Part shown: positions 33,907 through 45,183 of the stretch, one piece after another
Numbering within the stretch: the first letter of the stretch is position 1
Layout: the number at the start of each line of letters is the position of its first letter
DNA from: Salinisphaera hydrothermalis
GTDB taxonomy: Bacteria > Pseudomonadota > Gammaproteobacteria > Nevskiales > Salinisphaeraceae
Reading direction: 5' to 3' (one strand)
DNA: 64,000 bases
Assembly (NCBI RefSeq): GCF_040361195.1
Contig: NZ_APNE01000003.1
Position numbers and translations under genes: made by a program
Notes under the pieces: generated by a model
Told to the model about the DNA's origin: nothing
Databases searched by the model: none
Seen by the model: the letters and a program-made list of their open reading frames with translations, nothing else

Positions 33907-35099
33907 CGCCGGCCGTACGTATCGGCGCAACGGGTTTTGGCCTGATCGCCGTCTGTTATGGCTTTGCACGCTTTGCTTTCGGGCTGTTTCTGCCGCAGAT
34001 CCGGCAGGATCTGGCGATCTCGCCAGCGCTGGCCGGCGTGATTTCGGGCGGGGCTTTTCTGGCCTACTGCGTGGCGATTGTCGTGTCGGCCCGGTTGTCG
34101 GAGCGGATCGGCTCTCGGGCCGTGGCCGTCGGTGCTGCCGCGGTGGCCGCAGCGGGCATGCTGGGCATTGCCGCGTCGCCCTCGGCGCTGTGCCTGGCGA
34201 TGTTCGTTGTGCTGGCAGGGACGAGCACGGGCCTGGCCTCACCACCCATGGCGCTTGCCGTGGCCGAGGCGGTGGCCGAGACGCGCCGGAACGCAACCAA
34301 TACCGTGATCAACGCGGGCACGAGCGCCGGGGTGGCCTTATCCGGCCCCGTTGCGCTGGCGATGGGACAGGCCTGGCGCACGGTGTTTCTGCTATTCGCG
34401 GCGAGCGCGCTGGTGCTGGCCCTGGCGGCGTTCGTTTCGCTGCCCGGCAAAGCGGCCAAGCCGCCAGGGGCACAGCGAGTGGGCGGGCGGGTGACGTGGG
34501 ATCCGAATCTGTTGCGGCTGGTCGGCGCGTCGTTTCTGATGGGCGCGTCGAGTACGGCGATCTGGTCTTTCGGCGGCGAGATCGCGGCGATGCGTTTGGG
34601 CTGGGCGACGCGAGGCGCCGGCCTGCTGTGGATCGCGATCGGCGCTGCCGGAGCGTTCGGTGCCGGCGCCGGCTGGCTGATCGCGCGCCTCGGTATCAAC
34701 GTCGTGCACTGGCTATTTTTGCTCGTATTGGCGGCGAGTCTCGCCAGCGTCGGGCTGTCGTTTACGACCTCTGTGTTGACGCTGGCCGGCGGCGCTCTAT
34801 TCGGCGCGGCCTATGTGATGCTGAGCGGCGTCTATCTTGTGTGGGGGACGTCGGCGCTCCCCCAGCGGCCGGCGACGGGACTGATGATCGGCTTTCTGAC
34901 CATTGCCATCGGCCAGACGGCGGGTGCGCCCTTGTTCGGTTTTCTGTTGGGCCGCGCCTCGCTCGAGGTCACGGTGCTGGTATTTGCCGGCCTCGGCCTG
35001 GCCGCTGGCGGCTTCTGGTTCGGCCGGGGTGATATCGCCGACGATAAAGACAAGCCGGTAGTTCGAGTGCAGGGCGGTGGGCGTGCTTCTTGTGGCTAA
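33903..35099 (+). CDS. Major facilitator transporter (YbfB/YjiJ-like)
   Basis: A 398-residue membrane protein with 12 predicted helices. The opening IGATGFGLIAVCYGFARFAFGLFLPQIRQDLAISPALAGVISGGAFLAYCVA is typical of the YbfB/YjiJ branch of MFS. The substrate is unknown. It is co-transcribed with the TetR gene and sits between the sugar-catabolic genes and the ABC importer, but its control by a separate TetR makes it look like an insertion in that locus, not part of the pathway. Confidence 0.85.
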   Translation: MTPAVRIGATGFGLIAVCYGFARFAFGLFLPQIRQDLAISPALAGVISGGAFLAYCVAIVVSARLSERIGSRAVAVGAAAVAAAGMLGIAASPSALCLAMFVVLAGTSTGLASPPMALAVAEAVAETRRNATNTVINAGTSAGVALSGPVALAMGQAWRTVFLLFAASALVLALAAFVSLPGKAAKPPGAQRVGGRVTWDPNLLRLVGASFLMGASSTAIWSFGGEIAAMRLGWATRGAGLLWIAIGAAGAFGAGAGWLIARLGINVVHWLFLLVLAASLASVGLSFTTSVLTLAGGALFGAAYVMLSGVYLVWGTSALPQRPATGLMIGFLTIAIGQTAGAPLFGFLLGRASLEVTVLVFAGLGLAAGGFWFGRGDIADDKDKPVVRVQGGGRASCG

Positions 35100-35114
35100 C
35101 GTGCGCCGAGCGCC

Positions 35115-36077
35115 TCAGCCGGCGGCCGCCGCGCGACGTTGCTGCAGCCGTAGCATGATGTTCTGCATCAGCACGGCCGCGATCAGGATCAGCCCGATCA
35201 GACCGGACTGATACACCGCGTTGAGGTTGTTGAAGCTCAGCCCGTAATTGACCAGCGCGATCACCAGCGTGGCGAGTGCGGTGCCGAGCACCGAGCCCTT
35301 GCCACCGAAGATGGACGAACCCCCCAGGACCACGATCGCGATGCTGATGAGGTTGTCGACTTCGCCGGCGTCCGGGCGGGCCGTGGTCAGACGCGAGGCA
35401 CTGATCGCGCCGGCCAGTGCCGCCAGCACGCCGGCGATCACGAACGTTGCGATCTGGACGCGGCCGATACGGATGCCGGTCAGCCGGGCGGCCAGCGCGT
35501 TGGTGCCGGTGAGATGGACCAGCCGGCCGAAGCGGGTCCGCCATTGCACGATCGCCAGCACGATCAACAGCGGCAGATAGATGGCGATGATCTGCAACGG
35601 AATGGTGAAGATCGTGCCTTGGCCGAGGACATAGAAGCCGTCCGGAAAACCGCTGACGTCGATGCCGTTGGTGATGACCAGCGCCAGGCCGTTGAAGGCG
35701 AACATGGTGGCCAGCGTGACGATGATCGCCGGCACGCGTAGCCAGACGGTCGCCAGCCCGTTGATCAGCCCACAGACGAGGCCGACACACAGCCCGAGCG
35801 CGACCGCGACCGGCCAGGGCACACCGGCCACCATGGCCAGGCCCATCGTCACCTGGGCCAGGGCGAAGATCGCGCCGACCGACAGATCGATGCCGCCGGC
35901 ATTGATCACGAAGGTCTGGCCAAGGGCGATGATGCCGATCTCGACCGCCAGCACGCCCATGGCGAACAGGTTGTCCACGCTCCAGATGCCCGGCGCGCCG
36001 ATGGTGACGCCGATCAGCGTGATGGCGCTGATGACGATGAGTACCGGCGCCCGGCCGGTCCAGTCGATGCGATTCAT
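35115..36077 (-). CDS. ABC sugar transporter permease (RbsC/RhaQ-like)
   Basis: A 320-residue permease with about 10 helices of the BPD_transp_2 family. It has FAMGVLAVEIGIIALGQTFVINAGGIDLSVGAIFALAQVTMG and IVVLGGSSIFGGKGSVLGTALATLVIALV, the conserved cytoplasmic loop that meets the ATPase. It is the last gene of the four-gene importer and lies 7 bp after the other permease. The two permeases likely form a heterodimeric channel. The substrate is expected to be the sugar consumed by the kinase and aldolase to its left. Confidence 0.88.
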   Translation of the reverse strand: MNRIDWTGRAPVLIVISAITLIGVTIGAPGIWSVDNLFAMGVLAVEIGIIALGQTFVINAGGIDLSVGAIFALAQVTMGLAMVAGVPWPVAVALGLCVGLVCGLINGLATVWLRVPAIIVTLATMFAFNGLALVITNGIDVSGFPDGFYVLGQGTIFTIPLQIIAIYLPLLIVLAIVQWRTRFGRLVHLTGTNALAARLTGIRIGRVQIATFVIAGVLAALAGAISASRLTTARPDAGEVDNLISIAIVVLGGSSIFGGKGSVLGTALATLVIALVNYGLSFNNLNAVYQSGLIGLILIAAVLMQNIMLRLQQRRAAAAG

Positions 36078-36084
36078 GAGCCCC

Positions 36085-37058
36085 TCAATCGGCCGCGCGT
36101 CGCACGGTGGCCGAGCCCACCGAGACGAGAATGATTACGCCGAGCACCACGCCCGACCAGAATGGCTGGATATGCAGCAGCACCACGCCGTTCTGTACCA
36201 GCCCGACGAGAATCGCGCCCAGCAGGGTGCCAAGCAGCGAGCCCCGCCCGCCGGTGAGCTCGGTGCCGCCGAGCACGACGGCCGCGATTACGGTCAGTTC
36301 GAAACCGGTGCCGGTGGTGGTCTGTACCATGGGGCTGTGGCCCAGGCTCATCAGCGCGGCCACGCCGACCAGCACGCCGGTAAGCGTATAGGCCGCGAGC
36401 TTGATGCGTTCCACCGGAATACCGTTGAGCCGCGCGGCATTCTCGTTGTTGCCGATGGCAAAGATATGCCGGCCGCGCGGCAGGCGTGCCAGAAACACCA
36501 TGCACAGCGCGATCAGCACCAGTGCGATCCATACCGCGATTGGAATGCCGAGCGGCTGGGTGAGCACCATCACCTGGGTCACTGACGGCGGGATCATGGT
36601 GATCCAGTGGTTGCCGAGAAAGATGAAGGCGGCGGCGCGATACACGCTCAGCGTGCCGAGCGTGGCGATCACCGGCGGCACGCGGCCGTAGGTGATCAGC
36701 GCCCCGTTGACGAAGCCCAGGATCGCCCCGGCGACGAGAAAAACCGGGGTGGCGGCAGCCAGCCCGACGCCGTGCTCGAACGCCGTACCGCCGGCCACCG
36801 CGACCAGCCCCAGCATGGAGCCCACCGATACATCGATGCCGCCAGTGAGGATGATCACGGTCATGCCGATGGCGGGCACCAGCGTGATCGCCGTGTTGAT
36901 CATCAGGTTGGTGAGGTTCGAGTCGTTCCAGAAATTGCCGTGCGAGCCGATCGAGATGCCGGCGGTGATCACGATCACGCCGATGATCAGCAGCAGTTCG
37001 CGCGCCGAAATATTGATCCAGCTCGGCCAGCGCGAGCCGGTGGAAGAAGTCGAGGCCA

Positions 37059-37059
<1 letters not shown>
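36085..37059 (-). CDS. ABC sugar transporter permease (RbsC/RhaP-like)
   Basis: A 324-residue BPD_transp_2 permease. Signature parts are TAITLVPAIGMTVIILTGGIDVSVGSMLGLVAVAGG and AVVLGGTELTGGRGSLLGTLLGAILVGLV. It begins with MASTSSTGSRWPSWINISARELLLIIGVI. Its start codon overlaps the stop of the ATPase gene by one base. It pairs with the permease at 35115-36077. Confidence 0.88.
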
Positions 37060-38606
<1,547 letters not shown>

Positions 38607-38675
38607 CTTGGTCCTCGTGGAGGCGGCAGGAGCCGGCCGACGCTCGGTACGCCGGCCGGCGGTGAGGTCAACGGA

Positions 38676-39683
38676 TCAGAAATCCAGCTGGATGTTCGAC
38701 TTGTCGATCACCATCGGCGGACCAAGCAGCAGGGTCTTGGTCTTCGCATCGTATTTGATCTTGTGATCCAGTCCCGGGACTTCGTTGACCGGCTTGAACT
38801 GCTTGCCGTCCAGGATCTGCTTCACGCCCCAGCCCGTGAGGTAACCCAGATCCACCGGATTCCACAGCACCACCTTGTTCACCGTGCCGTTCATCACGTA
38901 CGGCCGGATAGTATTCGGGTCGGTGATGCCGGTGACCACGATCTGGCCTTTCTTGCCCGAGGTCAGTACGGCCTGGGCGGCGCCGGGCACGGCGGTCGTG
39001 TTGATGCCGACGATGCCGTCGAGATCGGGATAGGCCGAGATCAGCTGGTTGGTGATGTTGGTCGCTTTGGTGACGTCTTCACCGCCGTACTGCACGTCGA
39101 CCAGTTTGATGTTGGGATACTTGTCCTTGAGGCGTTGCTTCATGAACTTGATCCACGTATTCAGGTTGGTCGCCGTGGACCCGCCCGATACGAACGCGAT
39201 CTTGCCCTTGGCCGCGCCCTTGCTCGCCTTGAGTTCTTCGGCCAGCACGTCGATCACCTTGTAGCCGAGCGCTTTGTCGTTGACCTGCGAGACCCGCAGC
39301 TGGTTGCCTTTGGCTTCCACCTGGGAGTCGGTCGAATAGAACACGATGTGCTTGGCGCGTGCCTTCTTCACCATGGGGCCGAAGGCCGTCGGGCTGTTGG
39401 CCGCCACGCCGATGGCATCCACGCCCTGGTTGATCAGGCTCGACACGATGTTGACCTGCTGGGCTACGTCGGCCGAGCTTGGGCCCTGATAAATCACCTT
39501 AAGGTCGAACTGTTTGCCGGCCTTGTCCATGCCCTTCTTCATGGCTGCGAAGTAAGGGATGCCGACCAGCTTGGGTACGAAAGCCACGGTGTATTGCTTG
39601 GCCCACACCGGGGCGCTCAGCGTCAGGGCCAGGGCGGTGCCGCCCAGCACGGCCCAACGCTTGCAGGATGCGAAACGCGACAT
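38676..39683 (-). CDS. Periplasmic sugar-binding protein (RhaS/LsrB-like)
   Basis: A 335-residue secreted protein with a signal peptide (MSRFASCKRWAVLGGTALALTLSAPVWA) and a periplasmic binding fold of type I. The stretch DLKVIYQGPSSADVAQQVNIVSSLINQGVDAIGVAANSP resembles RhaS and LsrB proteins. GGAGGAG precedes the start. It is the first gene of the importer operon (binding protein, ATPase, two permeases). A 7-bp stem (38633-38639 with 38653-38659) lies between it and the ATPase gene. Rhamnose-like sugar or autoinducer-2 are both possible ligands; the neighbouring RhaB-like kinase favours a deoxyhexose. Confidence 0.87.
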   Translation of the reverse strand: MSRFASCKRWAVLGGTALALTLSAPVWAKQYTVAFVPKLVGIPYFAAMKKGMDKAGKQFDLKVIYQGPSSADVAQQVNIVSSLINQGVDAIGVAANSPTAFGPMVKKARAKHIVFYSTDSQVEAKGNQLRVSQVNDKALGYKVIDVLAEELKASKGAAKGKIAFVSGGSTATNLNTWIKFMKQRLKDKYPNIKLVDVQYGGEDVTKATNITNQLISAYPDLDGIVGINTTAVPGAAQAVLTSGKKGQIVVTGITDPNTIRPYVMNGTVNKVVLWNPVDLGYLTGWGVKQILDGKQFKPVNEVPGLDHKIKYDAKTKTLLLGPPMVIDKSNIQLDF

Positions 39684-39971
39684 GCCAGATTCTCCTCCGA
39701 GACCGGCGAATGACCGATCTTTTTTTGTGTGGGTTTTTCGATGCGGTTGACTTATCGACGTCAGAATGGACGCAGCCCGCCTTGCCCTCGATACAGCGTG
39801 GAAGCGCTGCGTCTACGGGCCGAGAATCCTTTAAATAGCACGCCGAGGAAATAAGGCGATAGTATGATGACGGTCGTGCGATAGAAAAAAAGCATCGGGC
39901 GCGACCTGTTTTTTATTGCGAACGTGCGGTCTGTATTTTTGCTTCTTTCGTTATCGTGCCGCGGTCGATGT

Positions 39972-40730
39972 TCACGGCGCGATGGGCTTGCCGGCCCAGT
40001 CGAACAGCTGGCCGGTATCCTCGATCCGCAATTGAGCGATCACGCCCAGCAGGTGGCTAGCGGCCTGATCCGGGGTTTGCAGTTGGCCTTCGGGCAACCG
40101 TTTCTGAAACGGTGCCGACAGGCCGGTATCGACGGTGCCGGGATGCAGGCCGACGCAGATCACTTGCTTTGCCCGGCGCGACAGTTCGATCGCTGCCGTG
40201 CGCGTGAACTGGTTCTGGGCGGCCTTCGACGCACGGTAGCCGTACCAGCCGCCGTAGCCGTTGTCTGAAATCGAGCCGACGCGTGCCGAAATACTAGCGA
40301 TCACGGCGCGATCGCCGTGGGTCATCAGATCATGGAAATGCTTGATCATGAGCACCGGTCCGATGGCGTTGACCGAGAAACTGGTTGCCAGATGCCCCGG
40401 GTTTAGATCGGAGAGCTTCTTTTCCGGCCAAAGATCGCGTGCGTCGTCGTGCAGCAGGCCCGCGCAAGTGATCATCAGATCGAGTCGGCCGTGGCGTTCC
40501 CCGACACTCGCCCGGGCGGTGGCGATGCTCGATTCGTCGGTGATATCGAGCGCGACCAGTTCGAGGCGGTCGGTGCCGTATTCGTCACGCAGCCCGACCA
40601 GCGCCTCGCTAGCCTCGGGGTCGCGTGCGGTTGCGGTGACGCGAGTGGTGGCGTCGGTGAGTACGCGACGCGCCAGCGCCAGGCCGAGGCCGCGCCCGGC
40701 GCCCTGAATGAGAATCTGCTTGTCGGTCAT
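39972..40730 (-). CDS. Short-chain dehydrogenase/reductase (CsgA/C-factor-like)
   Basis: A 252-residue SDR. The dinucleotide motif is QGAGRGLGLAL, the substrate tyrosine and lysine are in WYGYRASKAAQNQ, and NAIGPVLMIKHF follows the conserved asparagine. The arginine-rich loop ATARDPEAS suggests NADP. It belongs to the shorter C-factor-like SDR branch. It stands alone on the minus strand; no pathway is evident. Confidence 0.85.
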   Translation of the reverse strand: MTDKQILIQGAGRGLGLALARRVLTDATTRVTATARDPEASEALVGLRDEYGTDRLELVALDITDESSIATARASVGERHGRLDLMITCAGLLHDDARDLWPEKKLSDLNPGHLATSFSVNAIGPVLMIKHFHDLMTHGDRAVIASISARVGSISDNGYGGWYGYRASKAAQNQFTRTAAIELSRRAKQVICVGLHPGTVDTGLSAPFQKRLPEGQLQTPDQAASHLLGVIAQLRIEDTGQLFDWAGKPIAP

Positions 40731-40798
40731 CGCAATGATCCACGAGAGTCGATGACTTCAGCATACGAGCGGCGCCCGCCACTCGATGCCGACCGGGC

Positions 40799-41092
40799 CT
40801 ACTGAATCAGCCAGCTCAAGATCGCAATGCCCGGAATGCCGGCGATGGCCGCGGCGAAGATCCGGCCCCGGAACAGCGCGCGCAAGCCGGAGAGCAGCAG
40901 TGCCAGGCCGAAGAGCAGCACGATCAGCGACGTGAGCGTCGGCGAGATGCCAAGCGCCTGGCCGAGCCCATGGTAGAAGCTGGAGAACGCGCTGCCGATA
41001 TGGGTCAGCACCCAGGCGAGCCCGTCCACCACGAGCCGCAGCAGTCGGCCGATCTGTTCGCCGAGCCAATGGAACGGGGTGTTGTCGTTCAT
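40799..41092 (-). CDS. Small two-helix membrane protein
   Basis: A 97-residue protein with an amphipathic N-terminal half and two likely membrane helices at about 50-70 and 77-96 (SLIVLLFGLALLLSGLRAL and IFAAAIAGIPGIAILSWLI). No family assignment. It lies 65 bp after the start-side of the EmrA-like gene end, on the same strand, and could be transcribed with the efflux pair. Confidence 0.6.
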   Translation of the reverse strand: MNDNTPFHWLGEQIGRLLRLVVDGLAWVLTHIGSAFSSFYHGLGQALGISPTLTSLIVLLFGLALLLSGLRALFRGRIFAAAIAGIPGIAILSWLIQ

Positions 41093-41157
41093 CGCGTAGT
41101 GCCGGCCGCTAATGCGAGCAGTCTACACGGCCCGCGCTGCGAGCCGCTGTGTTCGGT

Positions 41158-42363
41158 CTATTGCCCGCCGGCGTTCGTTTTGTTGTCGGTCGGGATCTGC
41201 TCGGCGCGCGTCTCGATCGGTTTTTGCTGCGCGCGCTTGTCGGTGGTGCCCTTGCCGGTGATGTCGATATCCACTTCCACCATCATGCCCGGCGCGAGCT
41301 TGGGCTTGGGTCCCTGATCGATCGCGATGCGTACCGGGATGCGCTGGGTAATCTTGGTGAAGTTGCCGGACGGGTTGGGATCGGGCAGTAGCGCGAACTG
41401 GTTCGTGGCGGCGTCGCCAATAACCTGGACATGCCCTTTGTAGGTGGTGTCCGGTCGCGCATCGACCGAGATATTTACCGGCTGGCCAACGGCTAGATCG
41501 CTGATCTCGGTTTCCTTGATATTGGCTTCGATCCAGACATCGTTCGGATCGTGCATCATCAGGATCGGTTGGCCAGCCGACACATACTCGTTCTGCTCGA
41601 TGAAGGTTTTGTCCACGACGCCGTGAATCGGGCTTTTCACGGTGAGGTCGTCGAGGGTGTTCTGCTGGTGTGCACGCCGGGCTTTGGCCTGCTTGAGCTG
41701 GGTCTGCAGGACATTCGGATTGCTGATCTGGCCGCCGGCGAGCAGGCCTGTTCGGGCGTTGGCTACCGCGACCTGATCCTGCTGTACCTGGCTCTGCGCC
41801 TTCTTGTAGTCGGCCTGCGCCGATTGATAGTCGTAGCGATAAATATCGCGCTGTTTCTCGGTGCCACCCTTGGCTTCGTAAAGATTCTGGGCGCGGACAT
41901 AGTTATCGTGCGCTTTTCCCATGCGCGACCTGGCGGCATGCATGGCCGCGGTATCGGCGGCCAGCATGGCCTTGGCCGATTTCACGCCGCCCGCGATCTG
42001 CTGATTGGCCAACTGCAGCTGGGCCTTGATGTTGGCGATCTCGGCATTGATCTGCTCCAGCTTGAGCTGGTCCGGCTTGCGGTAGAGCTGGGCAATCCGG
42101 TCGCCCTGGGCTAGCTTGTCGCCTTCGATCAGGTCGAAGCCGGTCACGCGGCCGGACAGACGCGACGACACGGTGATTTCGTGCGAGGCGACTCGTGCGT
42201 CGTTCTCACTGACGTGCGTAAAACGGTGATAAAGCCAGAACGCCAGCCATACCATGATCACCACCGCGGCGATCACGATCGCGGCGATTTTGAGCTGACG
42301 CTTGCGTGGCGAGCCGGAGTTTTTGTTTCCGCGAGCGGTGTTGTTGTCGTTTGTGTCGGCCAT
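41158..42363 (-). CDS. emrA: HlyD/EmrA-family membrane fusion protein
   Basis: A 401-residue periplasmic adaptor. A single N-terminal membrane helix (about 25-47) is followed by a lipoyl half-motif VSSRLSGRVTGFDLIEGDKLAQGDRIAQLY, a long alpha-helical hairpin (about 100-235), a second lipoyl half SPIHGVVDKTFIEQNEYVSAGQPILMM and a beta-barrel domain. It bridges an inner-membrane MFS pump with an outer-membrane channel. It is 27 bp after the EmrB-like pump gene on the same strand. No TolC is visible here. Confidence 0.9.
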   Translation of the reverse strand: MADTNDNNTARGNKNSGSPRKRQLKIAAIVIAAVVIMVWLAFWLYHRFTHVSENDARVASHEITVSSRLSGRVTGFDLIEGDKLAQGDRIAQLYRKPDQLKLEQINAEIANIKAQLQLANQQIAGGVKSAKAMLAADTAAMHAARSRMGKAHDNYVRAQNLYEAKGGTEKQRDIYRYDYQSAQADYKKAQSQVQQDQVAVANARTGLLAGGQISNPNVLQTQLKQAKARRAHQQNTLDDLTVKSPIHGVVDKTFIEQNEYVSAGQPILMMHDPNDVWIEANIKETEISDLAVGQPVNISVDARPDTTYKGHVQVIGDAATNQFALLPDPNPSGNFTKITQRIPVRIAIDQGPKPKLAPGMMVEVDIDITGKGTTDKRAQQKPIETRAEQIPTDNKTNAGGQ

Positions 42364-42390
42364 AAGGTGCTTGAATCGTGTCGAAAACGG

Positions 42391-43971
42391 TTATTGGGCC
42401 TCGGCGGCCCGGCGGGCGGCGGCCCGTTGTTGTCCCCAGCGGGACAGCAGATACGACGGTACGATGACCGCCGCGAGCGCGACGGCGACCATGAGAAAGC
42501 CGTCCTGATAGGCATAAATGGTGGCCCAGGTCGCGTCCACGCGGGATAACAGGTCACTCGCCGCGGCCTGGCGATAAACGTCCGATGTCCCGGTGCGCTG
42601 GGCGATCTCGCCGTACTGGCGCATGGCTTCCATCGCCATCGGGTTGCCCGGCGTCAGCCCCTGGTGGGTGAGCTGAGCGCTGTGCAGGGCCGTACGCCGG
42701 TCGATCATCGCCACGAGCGCGACCGTGCCGAAGGCGCCGCCCAGCTGCAGGGCGAAGTTGATCGCGCCCGACCCGTAGCTGATCAGGCGCGGCGGCAACG
42801 AGCCGATCGAGCGCGACAGAGTCGGCGGCGGCACCGTTGCCATGCCGGTCGCGACCAGCGCCATCGACAGGCTCAGATAGAAGTACGAACTGTTCCAGTC
42901 GGCCTGGGAGAAACGCCAGGTCGCATACGCGGTGACGGCCAGCGCCGGCACGGTGATCCAGTGCGTCGGAATCCGGTCGCTGAACTTCCCGACCAGCGGG
43001 ACCAGCACGGCCAGCACGAAGGTCGAGGGCACAAACAACTCGCCCGAAGTGATCGGGCTATAGCTCAGGATGGCATCCATGAACTGGGGCAGCAGATACA
43101 TCACGCCATAGAACGCGCCGCCGAACAGAAAGAGGACGATCGAACCAGCCAGGAATTCACGCGTCTTGAATATATCGAGATCGAGGATCGGCCGTTCCTG
43201 GCGTGGCTCCCACCAGATAAAGAAGCCCGTGCCCACGATTGCAATGGCCTCGAGCCAGTGGATCGTGGCGTCGCCCCAACCCCAACGCTGGCCATTGGCG
43301 ATCGCCGCCAGCGCCGAAAAAATGGCGACGAACAGAACGATGGCGCCGATCCAGTCGAGCTTGGGTTTGCGGCCGGTTTCCTCGCGATCGGGCAGGAATA
43401 TCAGCCCCATGAGGATGGCCGCCGCGCATACCGGCAGCACAATGAAGAATACGTAGCGCCAGTTGAAATGGTCTACCAGATAGCCGCCCACAACGCTGGC
43501 CAGGGTCAGCGGCAGCCCTAGACTCATACCGTAGATGGCCGTGGCCAGGCCGCGTTTTTCCGGCGGGTATACAGCGAACAGCGCTTCCAGCGCGACCGGG
43601 CGGATCACGCCGGTCATGGCGCCCTGAACCACGCGCGCGGCGATGATCATACCCATGCCGGTGGCCCAGCCGCCCATGAACGAGGCGGCGATGAAGACCA
43701 GTAAGAGCCCGACGTAGGTCTTGCGCTGGCCGAACGCGGACATCAACCACGGCGAGATCAGCAGCGTGACCGTGGTCGCGGCCAGAAATCCGGTCGACAA
43801 CCACTGTACCTGCGAGGCGCTCATGCCGAACGCCCCCTTGATATAAGGGGTCGCGACATTGACGATCGTGATTGACATGCCAAGCGCAACGAGCCCCAAC
43901 AACACCGTGATGGTGACGTACAGACGGTACTTGGGCCCGTAGCGCTCGAACATGGCCTCGACCTGGGTCAT
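42391..43971 (-). CDS. emrB: DHA2-type MFS multidrug exporter (EmrB-like)
   Basis: A 526-residue pump with about 14 membrane helices. I choose the Met at 43971 (MTQVEAMFERYGPKYRLYVTITVLLG); a 117-residue upstream extension runs into repeat copy C and is not protein-like. The DHA2 motifs are SITIVNVATPYIKGAFGMSASQVQWLSTGFLAATTVTLLISPWLMSAFGQRKTY, with the conserved Asp-like region replaced by N in VNVATP. It expels drugs with EmrA at 41158. The promoter area contains repeat copy C. Confidence 0.9.
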   Translation of the reverse strand: MTQVEAMFERYGPKYRLYVTITVLLGLVALGMSITIVNVATPYIKGAFGMSASQVQWLSTGFLAATTVTLLISPWLMSAFGQRKTYVGLLLVFIAASFMGGWATGMGMIIAARVVQGAMTGVIRPVALEALFAVYPPEKRGLATAIYGMSLGLPLTLASVVGGYLVDHFNWRYVFFIVLPVCAAAILMGLIFLPDREETGRKPKLDWIGAIVLFVAIFSALAAIANGQRWGWGDATIHWLEAIAIVGTGFFIWWEPRQERPILDLDIFKTREFLAGSIVLFLFGGAFYGVMYLLPQFMDAILSYSPITSGELFVPSTFVLAVLVPLVGKFSDRIPTHWITVPALAVTAYATWRFSQADWNSSYFYLSLSMALVATGMATVPPPTLSRSIGSLPPRLISYGSGAINFALQLGGAFGTVALVAMIDRRTALHSAQLTHQGLTPGNPMAMEAMRQYGEIAQRTGTSDVYRQAAASDLLSRVDATWATIYAYQDGFLMVAVALAAVIVPSYLLSRWGQQRAAARRAAEAQ

Positions 43972-44041
43972 GGCACTCCGAGCGGAAAACGGTGGCAGAA
44001 AAGATTGTGTAGTATACAGAAAAGGAGCGCGATGCGCGCTC

Positions 44042-44224
44042 GGGGCCTGTTGCGGTTTCGTACGAGTCCGCTTGCCCCTTCGGGTTGGGGCGCAAATCCT
44101 TTCCCTGCGGCGTTGCGAGTCTTGATCGTGACGAGCCACGGTGCGGCGACTCGCGCCTTGCAGAGCGAGAGCGCGATTTGCGGTCTTCAACGCAGCGCGC
44201 GCACGAAACCTCCACACGCCATAG
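44042..44224 (-). repeat. Hairpin-rich intergenic element, copy C (short form)
   Basis: A shortened copy (about 183 bp). Ends read GGGGCCTGTTGCGGTTTCG and CGAAACCTCCACACGCC. It keeps the shared end blocks and the GACTCGCGCCTTGCAG and CTTCGGG blocks but lacks the arm with TTTTGCGGCAA. It sits just upstream of emrB and of the lipoprotein gene at 44250. Confidence 0.75.
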
Positions 44225-44249
44225 GTCAAACGCGTCAAAAGGGTGGGAT

Positions 44250-44867
44250 GTGAGTCGAATACGAAGAGTGCTGGGTGGCGCGGCGGCCGGCGTTTGGCTG
44301 GCGGCACTGGCGGGATGTGCACACGAGCCCGCCAGTCACGGGCCGGGCGCGGCGCAGTTCGTCAGCGCTGAATATGGCGTGGCGATGGTCTATCCGGCGT
44401 CGCTGGACGCCGCCCACGGTTTCCAGAGCGGTTATTTCCTGTCGTCGCGCTGGAATCCGGATGCGGCACAGGCCGTCCCGGGCAGGGGGCTACTGACGTT
44501 GATGCTGCCGCGGTCGAACAAGCTCACTACGGGCGAGTTCAGGCTAGGTGTGAGCGACGATCGTCGGGCAGTCCAACATTGTGCGCTGCCGAGCGACAGG
44601 CAGACGGGCGCGACGTCGACCGTCGTCATCGACGGCGTGACCTTTAAGCGACGGGATGCCGAGGATGCCGGCATGAATCACTTCATGCTGCGGCATGCCT
44701 ATCGCGGCGTTGCGCATGGGCACTGCTATGCAATCGATCTGATCGTCGATGGCACCAATCCGGGCGTCTATCCCGGCAATCCAACGCCGCCGATGACGAA
44801 CAAGGCGGCCTTCCAGCGGCTGACCGGACTACTCGACGGCCTGACCTTCTCCGGCAACGGAACGTAG
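44250..44867 (+). CDS. Hypothetical lipoprotein
   Basis: A 205-residue protein. The GTG at 44250 follows GGGTGGGA; earlier in-frame starts lie in repeat copy C. The lipobox LAGC in RRVLGGAAAGVWLAALAGCAHEP gives a lipid-modified cysteine near residue 22. The mature part has two Cys residues (HCALP and GHCYAIDL) that might form a disulfide. Function unknown. It is convergent with the entericidin-like gene, sharing the bidirectional hairpin at 44867-44894. Confidence 0.72.
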   Translation: MSRIRRVLGGAAAGVWLAALAGCAHEPASHGPGAAQFVSAEYGVAMVYPASLDAAHGFQSGYFLSSRWNPDAAQAVPGRGLLTLMLPRSNKLTTGEFRLGVSDDRRAVQHCALPSDRQTGATSTVVIDGVTFKRRDAEDAGMNHFMLRHAYRGVAHGHCYAIDLIVDGTNPGVYPGNPTPPMTNKAAFQRLTGLLDGLTFSGNGT

Positions 44868-44894
44868 AAGACCGCCAACGGCGCGGCGGTCTTC
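44867..44894. terminator. Bidirectional hairpin terminator
   Basis: Perfect 10-bp stem GAAGACCGCC / GGCGGTCTTC with an 8-base loop between two convergent genes; it begins at the last base of the lipoprotein stop codon. Confidence 0.7.
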
Positions 44895-44915
44895 TCGCTC
44901 AGACGTGGCCGTTTA

Positions 44916-45068
44916 TCAGTCGCCGTCGGGCTTATGCTTTTCCGCGCTTTTATGGATGCTCTGACCGGCATCCTGCACGTCTTTTCCGAAGCCGGCCATC
45001 GTATTGCAGCCGGCCAAACCGACCGATGCGGCAAGAATCAGCAGCAAGCCCAACGTAATCTTTTTCAT
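44916..45068 (-). CDS. Entericidin-like small lipoprotein
   Basis: A 50-residue lipoprotein, with start at 45068 (MKKITLGLLLILAASVGLAGCNTMAGFGKDVQDAGQSI). The lipobox is LAGC and the small KDVQDAGQSIHKSAEKH tail is the entericidin (EcnA/EcnB) pattern. Entericidins form a bacteriolytic and antidote pair in enteric bacteria, but single copies like this one are widespread and of unclear role. Confidence 0.82.
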   Translation of the reverse strand: MKKITLGLLLILAASVGLAGCNTMAGFGKDVQDAGQSIHKSAEKHKPDGD

Positions 45069-45183
45069 GACATACCCTTGCGAAGCCATGGTTATTCTCA
45101 TGCCACCACGGCTGATGGTGGCAACTTATCGACGTATTGTACCCCTCAAAACCAATGAACAGAGGCTGACCGGGGGTGGGCGT

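Noticed and set aside
43972..44322. A 117-residue N-terminal extension of EmrB
   Set aside because: It reads through repeat copy C and shows no resemblance to DHA2 transporters; the start at 43971 fits the family.
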